From positions 80,048-144,047 of the forward strand of contig CAYYRC010000005.1 in NCBI GenBank assembly GCA_964474045.1: a DNA stretch of 64,000 nucleotides, given 5' to 3'. Below the pieces are notes generated by a model, which worked only from the letters and a program-made list of their open reading frames with translations, searched no databases and was not told the DNA's origin. This DNA is from JACJWR01 sp964474045. Its GTDB lineage: Bacteria > Actinomycetota > Actinomycetes > S36-B12 > UBA10799. Each line of letters opens with the position of its first letter. Positions within the stretch are counted from its first letter, which is position 1. The translations under genes and the position numbers were made by a program. Positions 7,934 to 16,428 of this stretch are shown here, in pieces.

Positions 7934-8221
7934 TCAGGCGTCCGTCCGCATGACCTTGGTGCGCAGCACCGACTCGTTCAGCGTCAACTGCCGGTCCAGC
8001 TCAGCCACAGCCTCGGGAGTGGCGGTCACGTACATGAAGGCGTAGATGCCCTCGGACTTGCGGGCGATGTCGTAGGCGAGGCGCTTGCGGCCCCAGATGT
8101 CCACCTTGTCCACCGAGCCGCCCTCGGAGCGGACGACGTTCAGGTAGGTCTCCAGACTGGGGGCGACAGTGCGCTCCTCCAGCTCCGGGTCGAGGATCAC
8201 GCCGATTTCGTAACGACGCAC
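7934..8221 (-). CDS. rpsF: 30S ribosomal protein S6
   Basis: 95 residues from GTG 8221; begins with VRRYEIGVILDPELEERTV and contains the S6 elements KVDIWGRKRLAYDIARKSEGIYAFMYV. AAGGAGG lies about 10 nt upstream. First gene of the rpsF-ssb-rpsR-rplI operon. The 5' leader extends at least to a TACGAT -10-like box (complement of 8318-8323), leaving about 90 nt of leader in which an S6:S18 autoregulatory structure could sit; I could not verify one. Confidence 0.96.
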   Translation of the reverse strand: MRRYEIGVILDPELEERTVAPSLETYLNVVRSEGGSVDKVDIWGRKRLAYDIARKSEGIYAFMYVTATPEAVAELDRQLTLNESVLRTKVMRTDA

Positions 8222-8350
8222 GATGCGACCACCTCCTTCGGACTAATCGGCCACGGTCTCTCCGCGGCAGGAGGTCGATGTGCCGGTGAGCTGCCGACGG
8301 CATGCTTACCGACGGGCATCGTACCTGGCCGTCGATCCGAGACCCGAGGC

Positions 8351-8363
8351 TAGGGTGACGACC
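8351..8363 (+). promoter_or_regulatory. Leaderless promoter (-10 TAGGGT) of the endonuclease IV gene
   Basis: TAGGGT at 8351-8356, then exactly 7 nt, then ATG 8364. Same geometry as the other leaderless promoters in the window; it fixes the start at 8364. Confidence 0.55.
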
Positions 8364-9218
8364 ATGAGCAGCAGCGCCGATGACGCAACGACCGCGGCCG
8401 CCGGCAGGAACCCCGCCCGAGCACCCCATGTTCCAGGGGCGCCCGCCATCGGGGCGCATGTCGACCCGGCCGACCCGATCGGCGCAGCCAGGGCGCTCGG
8501 CCTCGACGCCGTGCAGATCTTCCTGGGCGATCCGCAGAGCTGGAAGGCGCCCTACGTGGTCTCGCCGGGCGGAGCGCCGGCCCTGCGGGAGGCTGCGCGG
8601 GAGGCCGGGGTCCTGATCTACGTCCACGCTCCCTACCTGATCAACGTGGCTTCGCCGAACAACAGGATCCGCATCCCGAGCCGCAAGCTGCTCAACGCCA
8701 CCGTGGCGCTGGCGGCCGAGGTCGGCGCGTCCGGCGTCATCGTCCACGGCGGCCACGTCACCGGCGACACTGACGACGCCGTGGGCTTCGACAACTGGCG
8801 CAAGGCCTTCGAAGGGCTCGACCGCGCATGCCCGGTGCTCATCGAGAACACCGCCGGCGGCAACCATGCGATGGCCCGCCACCCCGAGGCGCTGGAGCGG
8901 CTGTGGGAGGCGATCGGCGAGTACGATCCCGGATTCTGCCTGGACACCTGCCACGCGTGGGCGGGCGGCATGCCGCTGCCCGAGGCCGTGGACATCGTGC
9001 GGGCGATCACCGGTCGCATCGACCTCGTGCACGCCAACGACTCCCGGGGCGACCGAGGGTCCGGCCAGGACCGCCATGCGAGCATCGGCGCGGGGACGAT
9101 CGGCGTGGACGTGCTGCTCGCGACCATCGTGGCCGCCGGCGCTCCGGCCGTGATCTTCGAGACGCCGGCCGAGGCGGTACGGGCCGACATCGCACTCCTG
9201 CGCGAGCGCTACCGCTGA
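8364..9218 (+). CDS. nfo: Endonuclease IV-type AP endonuclease
   Basis: 284 residues forming a TIM-barrel AP endonuclease 2 domain. Metal and active-site motifs appear in the family order: IYVHAPYLINVASP, GVIVHGGHVTG, PVLIENTAGG, FCLDTCHAWAGG, IDLVHANDSRGDRGSGQDRH, and IFETPA. The His, Glu and Asp residues that hold the three zinc ions are all present, so the enzyme is probably active in base excision repair on abasic sites. ATG 8364 is chosen because of the -10 box 7 nt upstream. Divergent from rpsF and followed by the racemase-like gene. Confidence 0.93.
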   Translation: MSSSADDATTAAAGRNPARAPHVPGAPAIGAHVDPADPIGAARALGLDAVQIFLGDPQSWKAPYVVSPGGAPALREAAREAGVLIYVHAPYLINVASPNNRIRIPSRKLLNATVALAAEVGASGVIVHGGHVTGDTDDAVGFDNWRKAFEGLDRACPVLIENTAGGNHAMARHPEALERLWEAIGEYDPGFCLDTCHAWAGGMPLPEAVDIVRAITGRIDLVHANDSRGDRGSGQDRHASIGAGTIGVDVLLATIVAAGAPAVIFETPAEAVRADIALLRERYR

Positions 9219-9235
9219 ACCCACAACCCCCGACC

Positions 9236-9248
9236 TATCCTTTGCCGC
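9236..9248 (+). promoter_or_regulatory. Leaderless promoter (-10 TATCCT) of the racemase-like gene
   Basis: TATCCT 9236-9241, 7-nt spacer, GTG at 9249; no Shine-Dalgarno sequence. Confidence 0.5.
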
Positions 9249-10514
9249 GTGACCTACTCGCTGCACGTCGACGCCGAGCTGTGGCGCAGCAGCATCGCTT
9301 CCGAGGTGGAGCGCGTGCAGCGCGTGCTCGTGCCGGATGCGGACGGGCATCCCGGCTCAGGCTCGGACTCGGGGCTGGTGCCGGTGATCGAGGGCAGCGG
9401 CCTGGGACTGGGTGCACCGCGGCTGGCGCGGGAGGCTCAGGCGCTGGGGGTGGCGACGATCGCCGTCCCAGGGCCCTTCGACGCAGTTGCGCTGGCGCCG
9501 CACTTCGCGGGCGACATCCTGGTGCGCCAGCCCTGGGACCACCGCGACGCCGTGGCCACGCGGGTGTGGGCGGAGCTCGACGCGCTCCCCGGCGGCCGGA
9601 TCATCCGCACGATCGCATCCACCGAGGCGCTGCACCGCGCCGCCGCGACCACCGAGCAGCCGTTGCCCGTCGTCCTGCAGGGCTGCACGTCCATGCACGG
9701 ACCGGGTCTGCGCGAGCCCGACCTGGACGCCCTGCTCGCCGACGACACCATCCGCGCCGCCCTGCGCTCAGGTCGGCTGGCTGTCCGCGGCGCCGTGCTT
9801 GACCTGCCCAGCCGTCAACCCGGCAGCCCCCAGGTGACGACGTTCAGCGAGTCCGCCACCGGTGGGCCGCCGGCCGGCGCCACCAACCGCGTCCGCGAGA
9901 CCTGGGGCTGGACGGTGATCTGGATCCGGGCACTGGCCGCCGTCGAGCAGGCGGGCGCGGATCTGGGCGCAGGTGCGGCCACCATGTGGGTGACCGAGCT
10001 GGGCGACGACGAGTTGGCAGACCTGCACACGGCGCTGCAGATGGTGCCGCTGAAGGTGCTGCGCGGCGATCAGCTGTGGGCGGGCGAGCCGCAGGCGCTG
10101 CAGGCTTTCGGGACCGTGCTGTCGGTTCAGCGGGTCGGCCGCGGCCTCGACATCGGCGACGGCCAACGCCGGACCCCGCGGGAGGGCTACCTGGTCGTGG
10201 TCGGGGGCGGGGCCTGCCACGGCGTCGGCGTCACCGGGCCGGCCGGGGCGGCCTCACTGCGGCAGCGGGCGCATGCGGCCAAGTCCGGCGCCATGGGCGC
10301 GATTGGGAAGCTGCGCTCGCCCTACGTGTGGGCAGACCGGACGCGCTGGTTCGCCGAGCCACCCGGGCGGACGGCCTCGATGGTGTGGCTGAGCGACGAC
10401 GAGGTGCGCGAGGCCATGGCGGCGGGGCAGCGCCTTCCCGCGGTCGGCGACCAGTGGCTGTGCCGCACCAACCTCGACCTGGCATCGTTCGACTGTGTCC
10501 TCGGCCTCGACTGA
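9249..10514 (+). CDS. Alanine-racemase-like (fold type III) protein lacking the PLP lysine
   Basis: 421 residues. The N-terminal half resembles the alanine racemase barrel of an actinobacterial subgroup: VPVIEGSGLGLGAPRLAREA aligns with the loop that normally carries the PLP-binding lysine (KGNGYG in active relatives, from memory), but here residue 48 is glutamate. Other barrel strands are recognisable (LGVATIAV, PVVLQGCTSMHG), and YLVVVGGGACHGVG lies in the C-terminal domain. Without the lysine ordinary PLP catalysis is unlikely. It overlaps the GT87-type gene by 20 bp, suggesting coupled translation and a cell-envelope role. Identification as racemase-like is by motif only. Confidence 0.6.
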   Translation: MTYSLHVDAELWRSSIASEVERVQRVLVPDADGHPGSGSDSGLVPVIEGSGLGLGAPRLAREAQALGVATIAVPGPFDAVALAPHFAGDILVRQPWDHRDAVATRVWAELDALPGGRIIRTIASTEALHRAAATTEQPLPVVLQGCTSMHGPGLREPDLDALLADDTIRAALRSGRLAVRGAVLDLPSRQPGSPQVTTFSESATGGPPAGATNRVRETWGWTVIWIRALAAVEQAGADLGAGAATMWVTELGDDELADLHTALQMVPLKVLRGDQLWAGEPQALQAFGTVLSVQRVGRGLDIGDGQRRTPREGYLVVVGGGACHGVGVTGPAGAASLRQRAHAAKSGAMGAIGKLRSPYVWADRTRWFAEPPGRTASMVWLSDDEVREAMAAGQRLPAVGDQWLCRTNLDLASFDCVLGLD

Positions 10515-11988
10515 CCTGACCTTGCCGCCCGATGCGGCCTCGCCGCCATCTGAGCAGCAGCCGGTACAGCCCACCCACGACGACCCCGACGTGGCAGCCG
10601 CGTCCACTGTGATCGGCGGCCCGGTGGGCGACCGAGGGCGCCAGGGGTACTCCTGGTGGGGCCCCGTGCGCGTGGCCGTCCTCGTCGCCGTCGTCGGCTA
10701 CTCGCTGGCTGTGCTGGCGCGGATGCCCTGCGTGTCCAGCGGGTTCGCCGGGATCAGCCGCTACACCCACATGTGCTACTCGGACATCCCGGTGCTCTAC
10801 CACCTGCGCGGCTTCGCGGACGGCTACCTGCCGTACCTCGACAGCGCCCCGGACCTGCACCCGTTCGAGTACCCCGTCCTGACCGGGGCGATGGCCCAGC
10901 TGGCGGCCTGGCTGACGCCGCTCTTCGGCGGCGGCGCCATCGGCTTCTACGCGGCGAACGTGGTCCTCATCGGGGCGCTCCTCGTCGTGACCGTCTGGGC
11001 AACGGCGCTGACGGCGGGGCGGCGCCCGTGGGACGGAGTGTTGGTGGCTTGTGCACCAGCCCTGCTGCTGACCTCCACGATCAACTGGGACCTGCTCCCG
11101 GTGGCGCTGGTGGCGGTGGCGCTGCTGCTCTGGGCGCGGCGGATCGTCTTCTGGGCCGGGGTCGCCATGGGCCTGGCCATAGCGGCCAAGTTCTACCCCC
11201 TGATCCTGCTCGGGCCCCTGCTGATCCTGTGTTTCCGCGCGGGCCGGATGAGCTCGTTCGGCCGCTTCGTGGCCGGGGCGGCGATGGCGTGGGTGGTGGC
11301 CAACGTGCCGGTGATGGTCGTCAACTTCGAGGGCTGGGCGAACTTCTACACCTTCAGCTCCGAGCGCGGACAGGACTTCGGCTCGCCCTGGCTGGCGCTG
11401 TCGCTGGCCGGGTTCACGATTCCCGCCGGAGCGCTCAACCTGGTGGGGCTGCTCGCCTTCGGGCTGCTGTGCCTGGTGCTGGCCTTCGTCATGCTGGCCG
11501 CACCGCAGCGGCCGCGCCTGGCGCCCATGCTCTTCTGCGTGCTGGCGGCGTTCGCCCTGACCAACAAGGTGTATTCGCCGCAGTACGTGATCTGGCTGGT
11601 GCCGCTGGCGGTGCTGGCGCTGCCGCGCGTGCGCTACCTGGCTGCATGGCAGGCCGGCGAGCTGGTCTACTTCGCGGCCATCTGGCTCTACCTGGCGGGG
11701 CTGGAGCAACCGGGCAAGGGCCTGCCTGCCGGGTGGTACGCCGTGGCCATCTGGGTGCACGTGATAGCGACCGCTGCCTTCTGTGGGGTGCTGCTCTGGA
11801 TCAGCTGGTGGCCCGACCGCGATCCGCTGCGGCCCGGCGGGTCCGCCAGCGGCTCGGATCCGGGCGGCGGAGTGCTGGACGGCGCACCGGACCGGCGACG
11901 ACTCCGGATCGGCCCCGCACGCCCAGTGCCGGGTTCGGCCCCAGAGCCGCAGTCAGTCCGGGGTCCCGACAGCGCGGCCGCTACCTGA
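10495..11988 (+). CDS. Polytopic membrane glycosyltransferase (GT87/DUF2029-like)
   Basis: 497 residues from GTG 10495, overlapping the preceding gene by 20 bp. A soluble N-terminus of about 55 residues is followed by about ten hydrophobic helices. The first outer loop holds CYSDIPVLYHLRGFADGYLPYLD and HPFEYPVLTG, matching polyprenol-phosphate-mannose-dependent GT-C enzymes, and KFYPLILLGPLLIL and NKVYSPQYVIWLVPL occur later, all typical of the GT87 group. It corresponds by position (next to a ponA-like PBP) to mycobacterial Rv0051. Likely transfers a sugar to an envelope glycan on the outer face; acceptor unknown. Its 3' end overlaps the PBP gene convergently by 8 bp. Confidence 0.8.
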   Translation: MSSASTDLTLPPDAASPPSEQQPVQPTHDDPDVAAASTVIGGPVGDRGRQGYSWWGPVRVAVLVAVVGYSLAVLARMPCVSSGFAGISRYTHMCYSDIPVLYHLRGFADGYLPYLDSAPDLHPFEYPVLTGAMAQLAAWLTPLFGGGAIGFYAANVVLIGALLVVTVWATALTAGRRPWDGVLVACAPALLLTSTINWDLLPVALVAVALLLWARRIVFWAGVAMGLAIAAKFYPLILLGPLLILCFRAGRMSSFGRFVAGAAMAWVVANVPVMVVNFEGWANFYTFSSERGQDFGSPWLALSLAGFTIPAGALNLVGLLAFGLLCLVLAFVMLAAPQRPRLAPMLFCVLAAFALTNKVYSPQYVIWLVPLAVLALPRVRYLAAWQAGELVYFAAIWLYLAGLEQPGKGLPAGWYAVAIWVHVIATAAFCGVLLWISWWPDRDPLRPGGSASGSDPGGGVLDGAPDRRRLRIGPARPVPGSAPEPQSVRGPDSAAAT

Positions 11989-13897
11989 CGGACAACTCGG
12001 CGAACGGCTCGACCGGCCCGCCCGCAAGCGCGTCCCCCATGAAATCCCCGAAGATGCGGGCCGGCACCTCCGCGCCGTTGAGCTCGTTGGCACCCCCCAC
12101 CCCCGACAGCGTGATGGGATTGCCGGCCGAGTCCTGCCGCACCACCATCACCGCGGCCGCCAGCTGCGGCGCGTAGCCGACGAACCACTCCGACAGCAGC
12201 CCGGTGCTCACCCCGGTCTTGCCCGCCAGCGGCTGCGCACCGGTGTTGGCCGCGGCGCCGTCCCCGTAGGTCACGACGCGCCGCAGCGCAGCCGTCACGC
12301 GGTCCGCGACGTCGGCATCGAACGCGCGCTCGGTCGCGGGGCTCAGCCGGAAGGTCACATCGCCGGACGGTTCCCGGACCTGTTGGATCACCGAGGGTCG
12401 GACCCGCTCGCCGCGAGCTGCGAAAGTCCCGTAGGCGCCGGCCGCCTCCAGCGCCGTGGGAGCCGCCTCGCCGATCACGTTGGTGACCTCGTCGTTCAAC
12501 CCCGGGGTGCCTGCCGGAATCCCGGCAGAGACCGCGGCGTCCCTGGTCGCGGCAGCCCCGATCTGGTCGTTCATCTGCACATACGGCGTCTGCAGCGAAT
12601 GCACCGTGGCGTACAGCAGGGTCACCTTGCCGTAGGACTCACCGCCGGCGTTGGCCACCGTTGCGCCGTCGACGGTCACCGGCGAGGCGCCGCTGTAATC
12701 AGAGTCCAGGGTGAGCCCTTGGTTCAACCCGGCCGCCAGGCCGAAGGGCAGGAAGCTCGAGCCCCCCAGACCCCGTAGTTCCGAGGCGGCGCTGGTCCGG
12801 TTCAGCTGGTAGTCCGGACCGCCGTACAGGGCTGGCACGGCACCCGAGTGCGGATCCACCGCCGCCAGCCCGATCCGTACGCCGTTCGAGCGGTAGGCCG
12901 GCGGTGCCGCGTCGACGGCGGTCACGGCCGCCGCCTGGACCCGACGGTCGAAGGTCGTCACCACGTTCAAACCGGCCGAGTTGAGGCTGTCGCCGGAGTA
13001 GCCCATCGAGAGCAGCTGCTGCTGAGCGGCGGCGAACAGGTAGCCGTCGGAGCCTTTGGTGTAGTCCGTGGGGGGCTGGAAGTCGGCAACCTCCGGGAAC
13101 CGCATGGCCGTGCGGGCATCGGCGGTGAGCCAGCCCTCGTCGACCATCCCGTCCAAGATGTAGGCCCACCGGGCGCGCAGTGCCTGGGGGTTGTTCTCCG
13201 GCGACAGCGCGCTCGGCGACTGCAACAGAGCAGCCAGCACCGCCCCCTGCTCCACGCTCAAATCGGCGGCGGGGACGCCGAAGTAGGCCTGCGCGGCCGC
13301 CTCGATGCCGTAGGCGCCGCGGCCGTAGTACACGGTGTTCAGATAGTCGGCCAGGATCTGGGCTTTGGAAGTCGTCAGCTCCAGCTTGACCGAGAGGATC
13401 AACTCGCGCAGCTTTCGTGAGAACGTCTGATCCTGGGTCAGGAAGGCGTTCTTGGCGTACTGCTGGGTGATCGTCGACCCGCCCTGGGTATCGCCGCCGT
13501 CGCTCACGTTGTGCCACACCGCCCGCACGATCCCCACCGGCGAGAACCCAGTGTGGTCGTAGAACTCGCGGTCCTCGGCCGCCAGGACCGCCTGCTGCAC
13601 CTGTTCGGGCACCTGGTCCAAGGCCACGCTGGTGCGGTTGGCCGCGCCGATCCGGCCGAGGACGGTGGTGCCGTCGTTCCAGTACAGCGTGGTGGTCTGC
13701 GCCAGCGCGATGTCGTTGGGCTGCGGCACCCGGACGACGGCGATGGCAATCAGCACCGCCCCGACGGCCGCGAGGACGACCAGTCCCAGGGCTGCCGCCG
13801 CCTGCCGCCACGACGGCACCCAGCGCCAGACCCCTGAGCGCGCAGCGCGCGGATAGTCCACGCGGCGCCGAGGCCGGGCGTCTGGGGTGGGGTCCAT
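11981..13897 (-). CDS. ponA: Class A penicillin-binding protein with degenerate transpeptidase domain
   Basis: 638 residues: short basic tail, one membrane helix (about 32-56), GT51 transglycosylase, then a penicillin-binding domain. The GT51 site is intact: E108 in AEDREFYDHTG, GGSTITQQYAKNAFL, RKLRELILSVKLE and YLNTVYYGRGAYGIEAAA. The transpeptidase is not: the SxxK motif reads S380-S-F-L383 (lysine codon replaced by CTG at 12749-12751), and the SxN motif reads S434-L-Q436. Only K560-T-G is kept. Glycan polymerisation is therefore predicted without normal acyl-serine chemistry. No PASTA domain. 6 bp downstream of the DUF5318 gene, as at the mycobacterial ponA1 locus. Confidence 0.9.
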   Translation of the reverse strand: MDPTPDARPRRRVDYPRAARSGVWRWVPSWRQAAAALGLVVLAAVGAVLIAIAVVRVPQPNDIALAQTTTLYWNDGTTVLGRIGAANRTSVALDQVPEQVQQAVLAAEDREFYDHTGFSPVGIVRAVWHNVSDGGDTQGGSTITQQYAKNAFLTQDQTFSRKLRELILSVKLELTTSKAQILADYLNTVYYGRGAYGIEAAAQAYFGVPAADLSVEQGAVLAALLQSPSALSPENNPQALRARWAYILDGMVDEGWLTADARTAMRFPEVADFQPPTDYTKGSDGYLFAAAQQQLLSMGYSGDSLNSAGLNVVTTFDRRVQAAAVTAVDAAPPAYRSNGVRIGLAAVDPHSGAVPALYGGPDYQLNRTSAASELRGLGGSSFLPFGLAAGLNQGLTLDSDYSGASPVTVDGATVANAGGESYGKVTLLYATVHSLQTPYVQMNDQIGAAATRDAAVSAGIPAGTPGLNDEVTNVIGEAAPTALEAAGAYGTFAARGERVRPSVIQQVREPSGDVTFRLSPATERAFDADVADRVTAALRRVVTYGDGAAANTGAQPLAGKTGVSTGLLSEWFVGYAPQLAAAVMVVRQDSAGNPITLSGVGGANELNGAEVPARIFGDFMGDALAGGPVEPFAELSVR

Positions 13898-13903
13898 CGC
13901 CGA

Positions 13904-14416
13904 TCAGTCGAGCAGGTCCGGCGGGCGACGATGCGGCCGGCGCTGGTGGCCGTCGCCCAGGACGTACGTGCGCAGCAGGTGGTTCCAACGGCAGTCCGGG
14001 CACACCTCCACGAGGTAGACGTCCAGGAAGCCGTACTGCGGCGCCATCTCGTCCAGTTCCGCCTCGGTCTTGATCCGGCCGCTGTAGGGCCCGAGCTCGT
14101 CGGAATACACATAGCGCAGCAGCACCAGCCCCTCGCCCCGGCACCAGGGGCACGGCCGCCCCGCAGGACGGCCGTGGTGCTTGGCAGCCCGCAGCAGGTC
14201 GGGGTGCGGGTCCAGCGCATCGCTTGACCCGGTCGCCGCCAGCACCGCCGCGCTCAGCGCCCGCTGCCGCGAGATGGCGTGGTCGACGATGTGGCGCGGC
14301 CGCCGCGGGTCGGCCACATCCTCCGTCTCGGCGGGGTCGCGCCGGCGGGCGGGCGCCGGGGATCCCGTGGGTCCCAGACGGGACCCCCGGGGGTTGGTGG
14401 AGCGCGGCGCCGGCAT
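13904..14416 (-). CDS. DUF5318 zinc-ribbon protein
   Basis: 170 residues. The conserved core starts at HIVDHAISRQRAL. It includes CPWCRGEGLVLLRYVYSDELG and, later, DVYLVEVCPDCRWNHLLRTYVLGD, which give two CxxC pairs that probably bind one zinc. The N-terminal 40 residues are low-complexity and the first ATG is uncertain. The family is restricted to actinobacteria and usually sits next to the ponA-like PBP, as here (6 bp apart). Function unknown; the zinc ribbon and the position suggest an accessory role with the PBP. Confidence 0.75.
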   Translation of the reverse strand: MPAPRSTNPRGSRLGPTGSPAPARRRDPAETEDVADPRRPRHIVDHAISRQRALSAAVLAATGSSDALDPHPDLLRAAKHHGRPAGRPCPWCRGEGLVLLRYVYSDELGPYSGRIKTEAELDEMAPQYGFLDVYLVEVCPDCRWNHLLRTYVLGDGHQRRPHRRPPDLLD

Positions 14417-14472
14417 CGACCCAGCCTACGCCGGTGTGACCAGCGGCACATAGCCGCAACGGGTGCCACCGG

Positions 14473-14522
14473 TTTACTCGCGACACGCCTAGAGGTATCG
14501 TTGGAACATATCGATTCGATAT
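14473..14522 (+). promoter_or_regulatory. padR-ino1 promoter with palindromic operator
   Basis: TTTACT (14473-14478), a 17-bp spacer and TATCGT (14496-14501) make a complete promoter. Directly after it lies a perfect palindrome with a one-base centre, ATATCGATTCGATAT (14508-14522), covering the expected transcription start. TATCGTTG also occurs on both flanks (14496-14503, 14522-14529). Autorepression by the PadR protein encoded downstream is the natural reading. Confidence 0.65.
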
Positions 14523-14629
14523 ATCGTTGAGTATCCCGGAGACCACGGACAGTGTCGCTCGACCGTGCGGCGCGGTGGCTCCCGGACACCGACGGCTCCG
14601 GCCGGGAAGCACCAACAGAAGGAGGCAGC

Positions 14630-15217
14630 ATGGCGCGTCGCAACGACGTGGTCGAGCTCGCCGTGCTCGGCCTGCTCAACGAGGGCCCACAACACGGCTA
14701 TGAGCTGCGCAAGCGGCTCAACTCCATGCTCGGCACCTTCCGCGCGATCTCGTACGGCTCCCTCTACCCAGCGCTCAAGAACATGCTGGCCAAGGGATGG
14801 ATCGCCGAGGACGGCCCCGCCGACGCAGGGGCCCCGGCACTCAGCAACCGTCGCGCGCGAATCGTCTACAAGCTCACGGCCGACGGCAAGGAGCACCTGC
14901 AACAGCTCCTCGACGAGTCCGGCCCCGACGCTTGGGAGGACGAGTCGTTCAACGTCCACATGTCCTTCTTCTCCCGCACCACGGCCGACGCCCGCCTGCG
15001 CATCCTGCAGGGCCGGCGAAGCCGACTGGAAGAGCGCCGCGCCTCGATGCGCAGCGCCACGGCGCGCCAGCGGGAGCGCCTCGATGACTACACCACGGCC
15101 CTGCAGCAGCACGGCCTCGAAGGTGTGGAACGGGAAGTGCGGTGGCTCACCGAGCTCATCGCCAACGAAGAATCCGGCGGCGGCCGCCGTCGTCCGGCGC
15201 AACAGGAGAGAAGGTAG
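14630..15217 (+). CDS. PadR-family transcriptional regulator
   Basis: 195 residues from ATG 14630, with AAGGAGG 4 nt upstream. The N-terminal winged helix begins VVELAVLGLLNEGPQHGYELRKRL and continues GTFRAISYGSLYPALKNMLAKGWI, the PadR recognition-helix region. The C-terminal part (about 110-190) is a charged helical dimerisation region. Located 2 bp before ino1 and mycobacterial Rv0047c occupies the same place, so it likely controls inositol phosphate synthesis through the palindrome in its own promoter. The effector is unknown. Confidence 0.88.
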   Translation: MARRNDVVELAVLGLLNEGPQHGYELRKRLNSMLGTFRAISYGSLYPALKNMLAKGWIAEDGPADAGAPALSNRRARIVYKLTADGKEHLQQLLDESGPDAWEDESFNVHMSFFSRTTADARLRILQGRRSRLEERRASMRSATARQRERLDDYTTALQQHGLEGVEREVRWLTELIANEESGGGRRRPAQQERR

Positions 15218-15219
15218 AG

Positions 15220-16299
15220 ATGGGGAACCTGCGGGTAGCCATCGTCGGCGTCGGCAACTGCGCCTCGTCGCTCGTCCAAGGCGTTGAGTACTACAAGGAC
15301 GCGACGCCCGACACAAACGTGCCTGGCCTCATGCACGTGCAGTTCGGTCCGTACCACGTGTCGGACATCGAGTGGGTCGCCGCTTTCGACGTGGACGCCA
15401 AGAAGGTCGGCCAGGACCTCGCCCACGCGATCACGGCCAGCGAGAACAACACCATCAAGATCTGCGACGTGCCGCCCACCGGCGTCACCGTGCAGCGCGG
15501 CCACACCCTGGACGGCCTCGGCAAGTACTACCGCGAGACCATCGTGGAGTCTGACGAGGAGCCAGCGGACGTCGTCGCCACGCTCAAGGAGACCGGTGCC
15601 GACGTGCTGGTCTGCTACCTGCCCGTGGGCTCGGAGCAGGCGGCCAAGTACTACGCCCAGTGCGCGATCGACGCGGGCGTGGCCTTCGTCAACGCCTTGC
15701 CGGTGTTCATCGCCAGCAACCCCGAGTGGGCCCAGAAGTTCACCGACGCCGGCGTGCCGATCGTCGGCGACGACATCAAGAGCCAGGTCGGCGCGACCAT
15801 CACCCACCGGGTGCTCGCCAAGCTCTTCGAGGACCGCGGCGTCACCGTCGACCGGACCTACCAGCTGAACGTCGGCGGCAACATGGACTTCATGAACATG
15901 CTCGAGCGGGAGCGCCTGGAGTCCAAGAAGATCTCCAAGACGCAGTCCGTCACCTCGCAGCTGCGCGACGAGATCGCCGACCGCAACGTGCACATCGGCC
16001 CCAGCGACTATGTCGCCTGGCTCGACGACCGCAAGTGGGCGTTCGTCCGCCTGGAGGGCCGCGCCTTCGGCGACGTGCCGCTGAGCCTGGAGTACAAGCT
16101 CGAGGTCTGGGACTCGCCCAACTCGGCGGGCATCATCATCGACGCCATCCGGGCGGCGAAGATCGCCAAGGACCGCGGCATCGGCGGGCCGATCCTGTCC
16201 GCCAGCTCGTACTTCATGAAGTCGCCGCCGGTGCAGTACACCGACGGTGAGGCCAACCAGGCCGTCGAGGACTTCATCGCGGGCACCATCGAGCGCTGA
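15220..16299 (+). CDS. ino1: Inositol-3-phosphate synthase
   Basis: 359 residues. Begins MGNLRVAIVGVGNCASSLVQG, the NAD-binding loop of bacterial MIP synthase. NALPVFIASNPEWAQKF, GDDIKSQVGATITHR and LNVGGNMDFMNM are active-site segments, and the C-terminal SSYFMKSPP holds a catalytic lysine. Converts glucose 6-phosphate to 1L-myo-inositol 1-phosphate using NAD+. In actinobacteria the product feeds mycothiol and phosphatidylinositol. Translated from GGAGAGAAGG upstream and transcribed with padR (2-bp gap). An imperfect hairpin follows the gene. Confidence 0.97.
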   Translation: MGNLRVAIVGVGNCASSLVQGVEYYKDATPDTNVPGLMHVQFGPYHVSDIEWVAAFDVDAKKVGQDLAHAITASENNTIKICDVPPTGVTVQRGHTLDGLGKYYRETIVESDEEPADVVATLKETGADVLVCYLPVGSEQAAKYYAQCAIDAGVAFVNALPVFIASNPEWAQKFTDAGVPIVGDDIKSQVGATITHRVLAKLFEDRGVTVDRTYQLNVGGNMDFMNMLERERLESKKISKTQSVTSQLRDEIADRNVHIGPSDYVAWLDDRKWAFVRLEGRAFGDVPLSLEYKLEVWDSPNSAGIIIDAIRAAKIAKDRGIGGPILSASSYFMKSPPVQYTDGEANQAVEDFIAGTIER

Positions 16300-16348
16300 T
16301 CTCCCGGTAAACCGCACGACCAGCTCAACCCGAGCACCGCACCTCCCA

Positions 16349-16383
16349 GACGCCCCGTCCATCGACTCGATGGGCGGGGCGTC
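16349..16383 (+). terminator. Hairpin after ino1
   Basis: GACGCCCCGTCCATCGA and TCGATGGGCGGGGCGTC pair along 17 bp with one G-T mismatch and a single-base loop. No U-tract follows, which is common in GC-rich actinobacteria. Probably ends the padR-ino1 transcript. Confidence 0.65.
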
Positions 16384-16416
16384 GCGTGCGTCCGACACCG
16401 CCACACCCGGCGCGGG

Positions 16417-16428
16417 TAGGTTTGCCAC
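16417..16428 (+). promoter_or_regulatory. Leaderless promoter (-10 TAGGTT) of the MFS gene
   Basis: TAGGTT at 16417-16422, 6-nt spacer, GTG at 16429; no Shine-Dalgarno sequence. Confidence 0.5.

Noticed and set aside
6571..7953. 460-codon frame opposite rplI-rpsR-ssb
   Set aside because: Runs across four ribosomal-operon genes on the other strand; alanine-rich part is the mirrored ssb glycine linker.
10231..11760. 509-codon frame opposite the GT87 gene
   Set aside because: Composition rich in R, Q, H, G and P without domains; antisense artefact.
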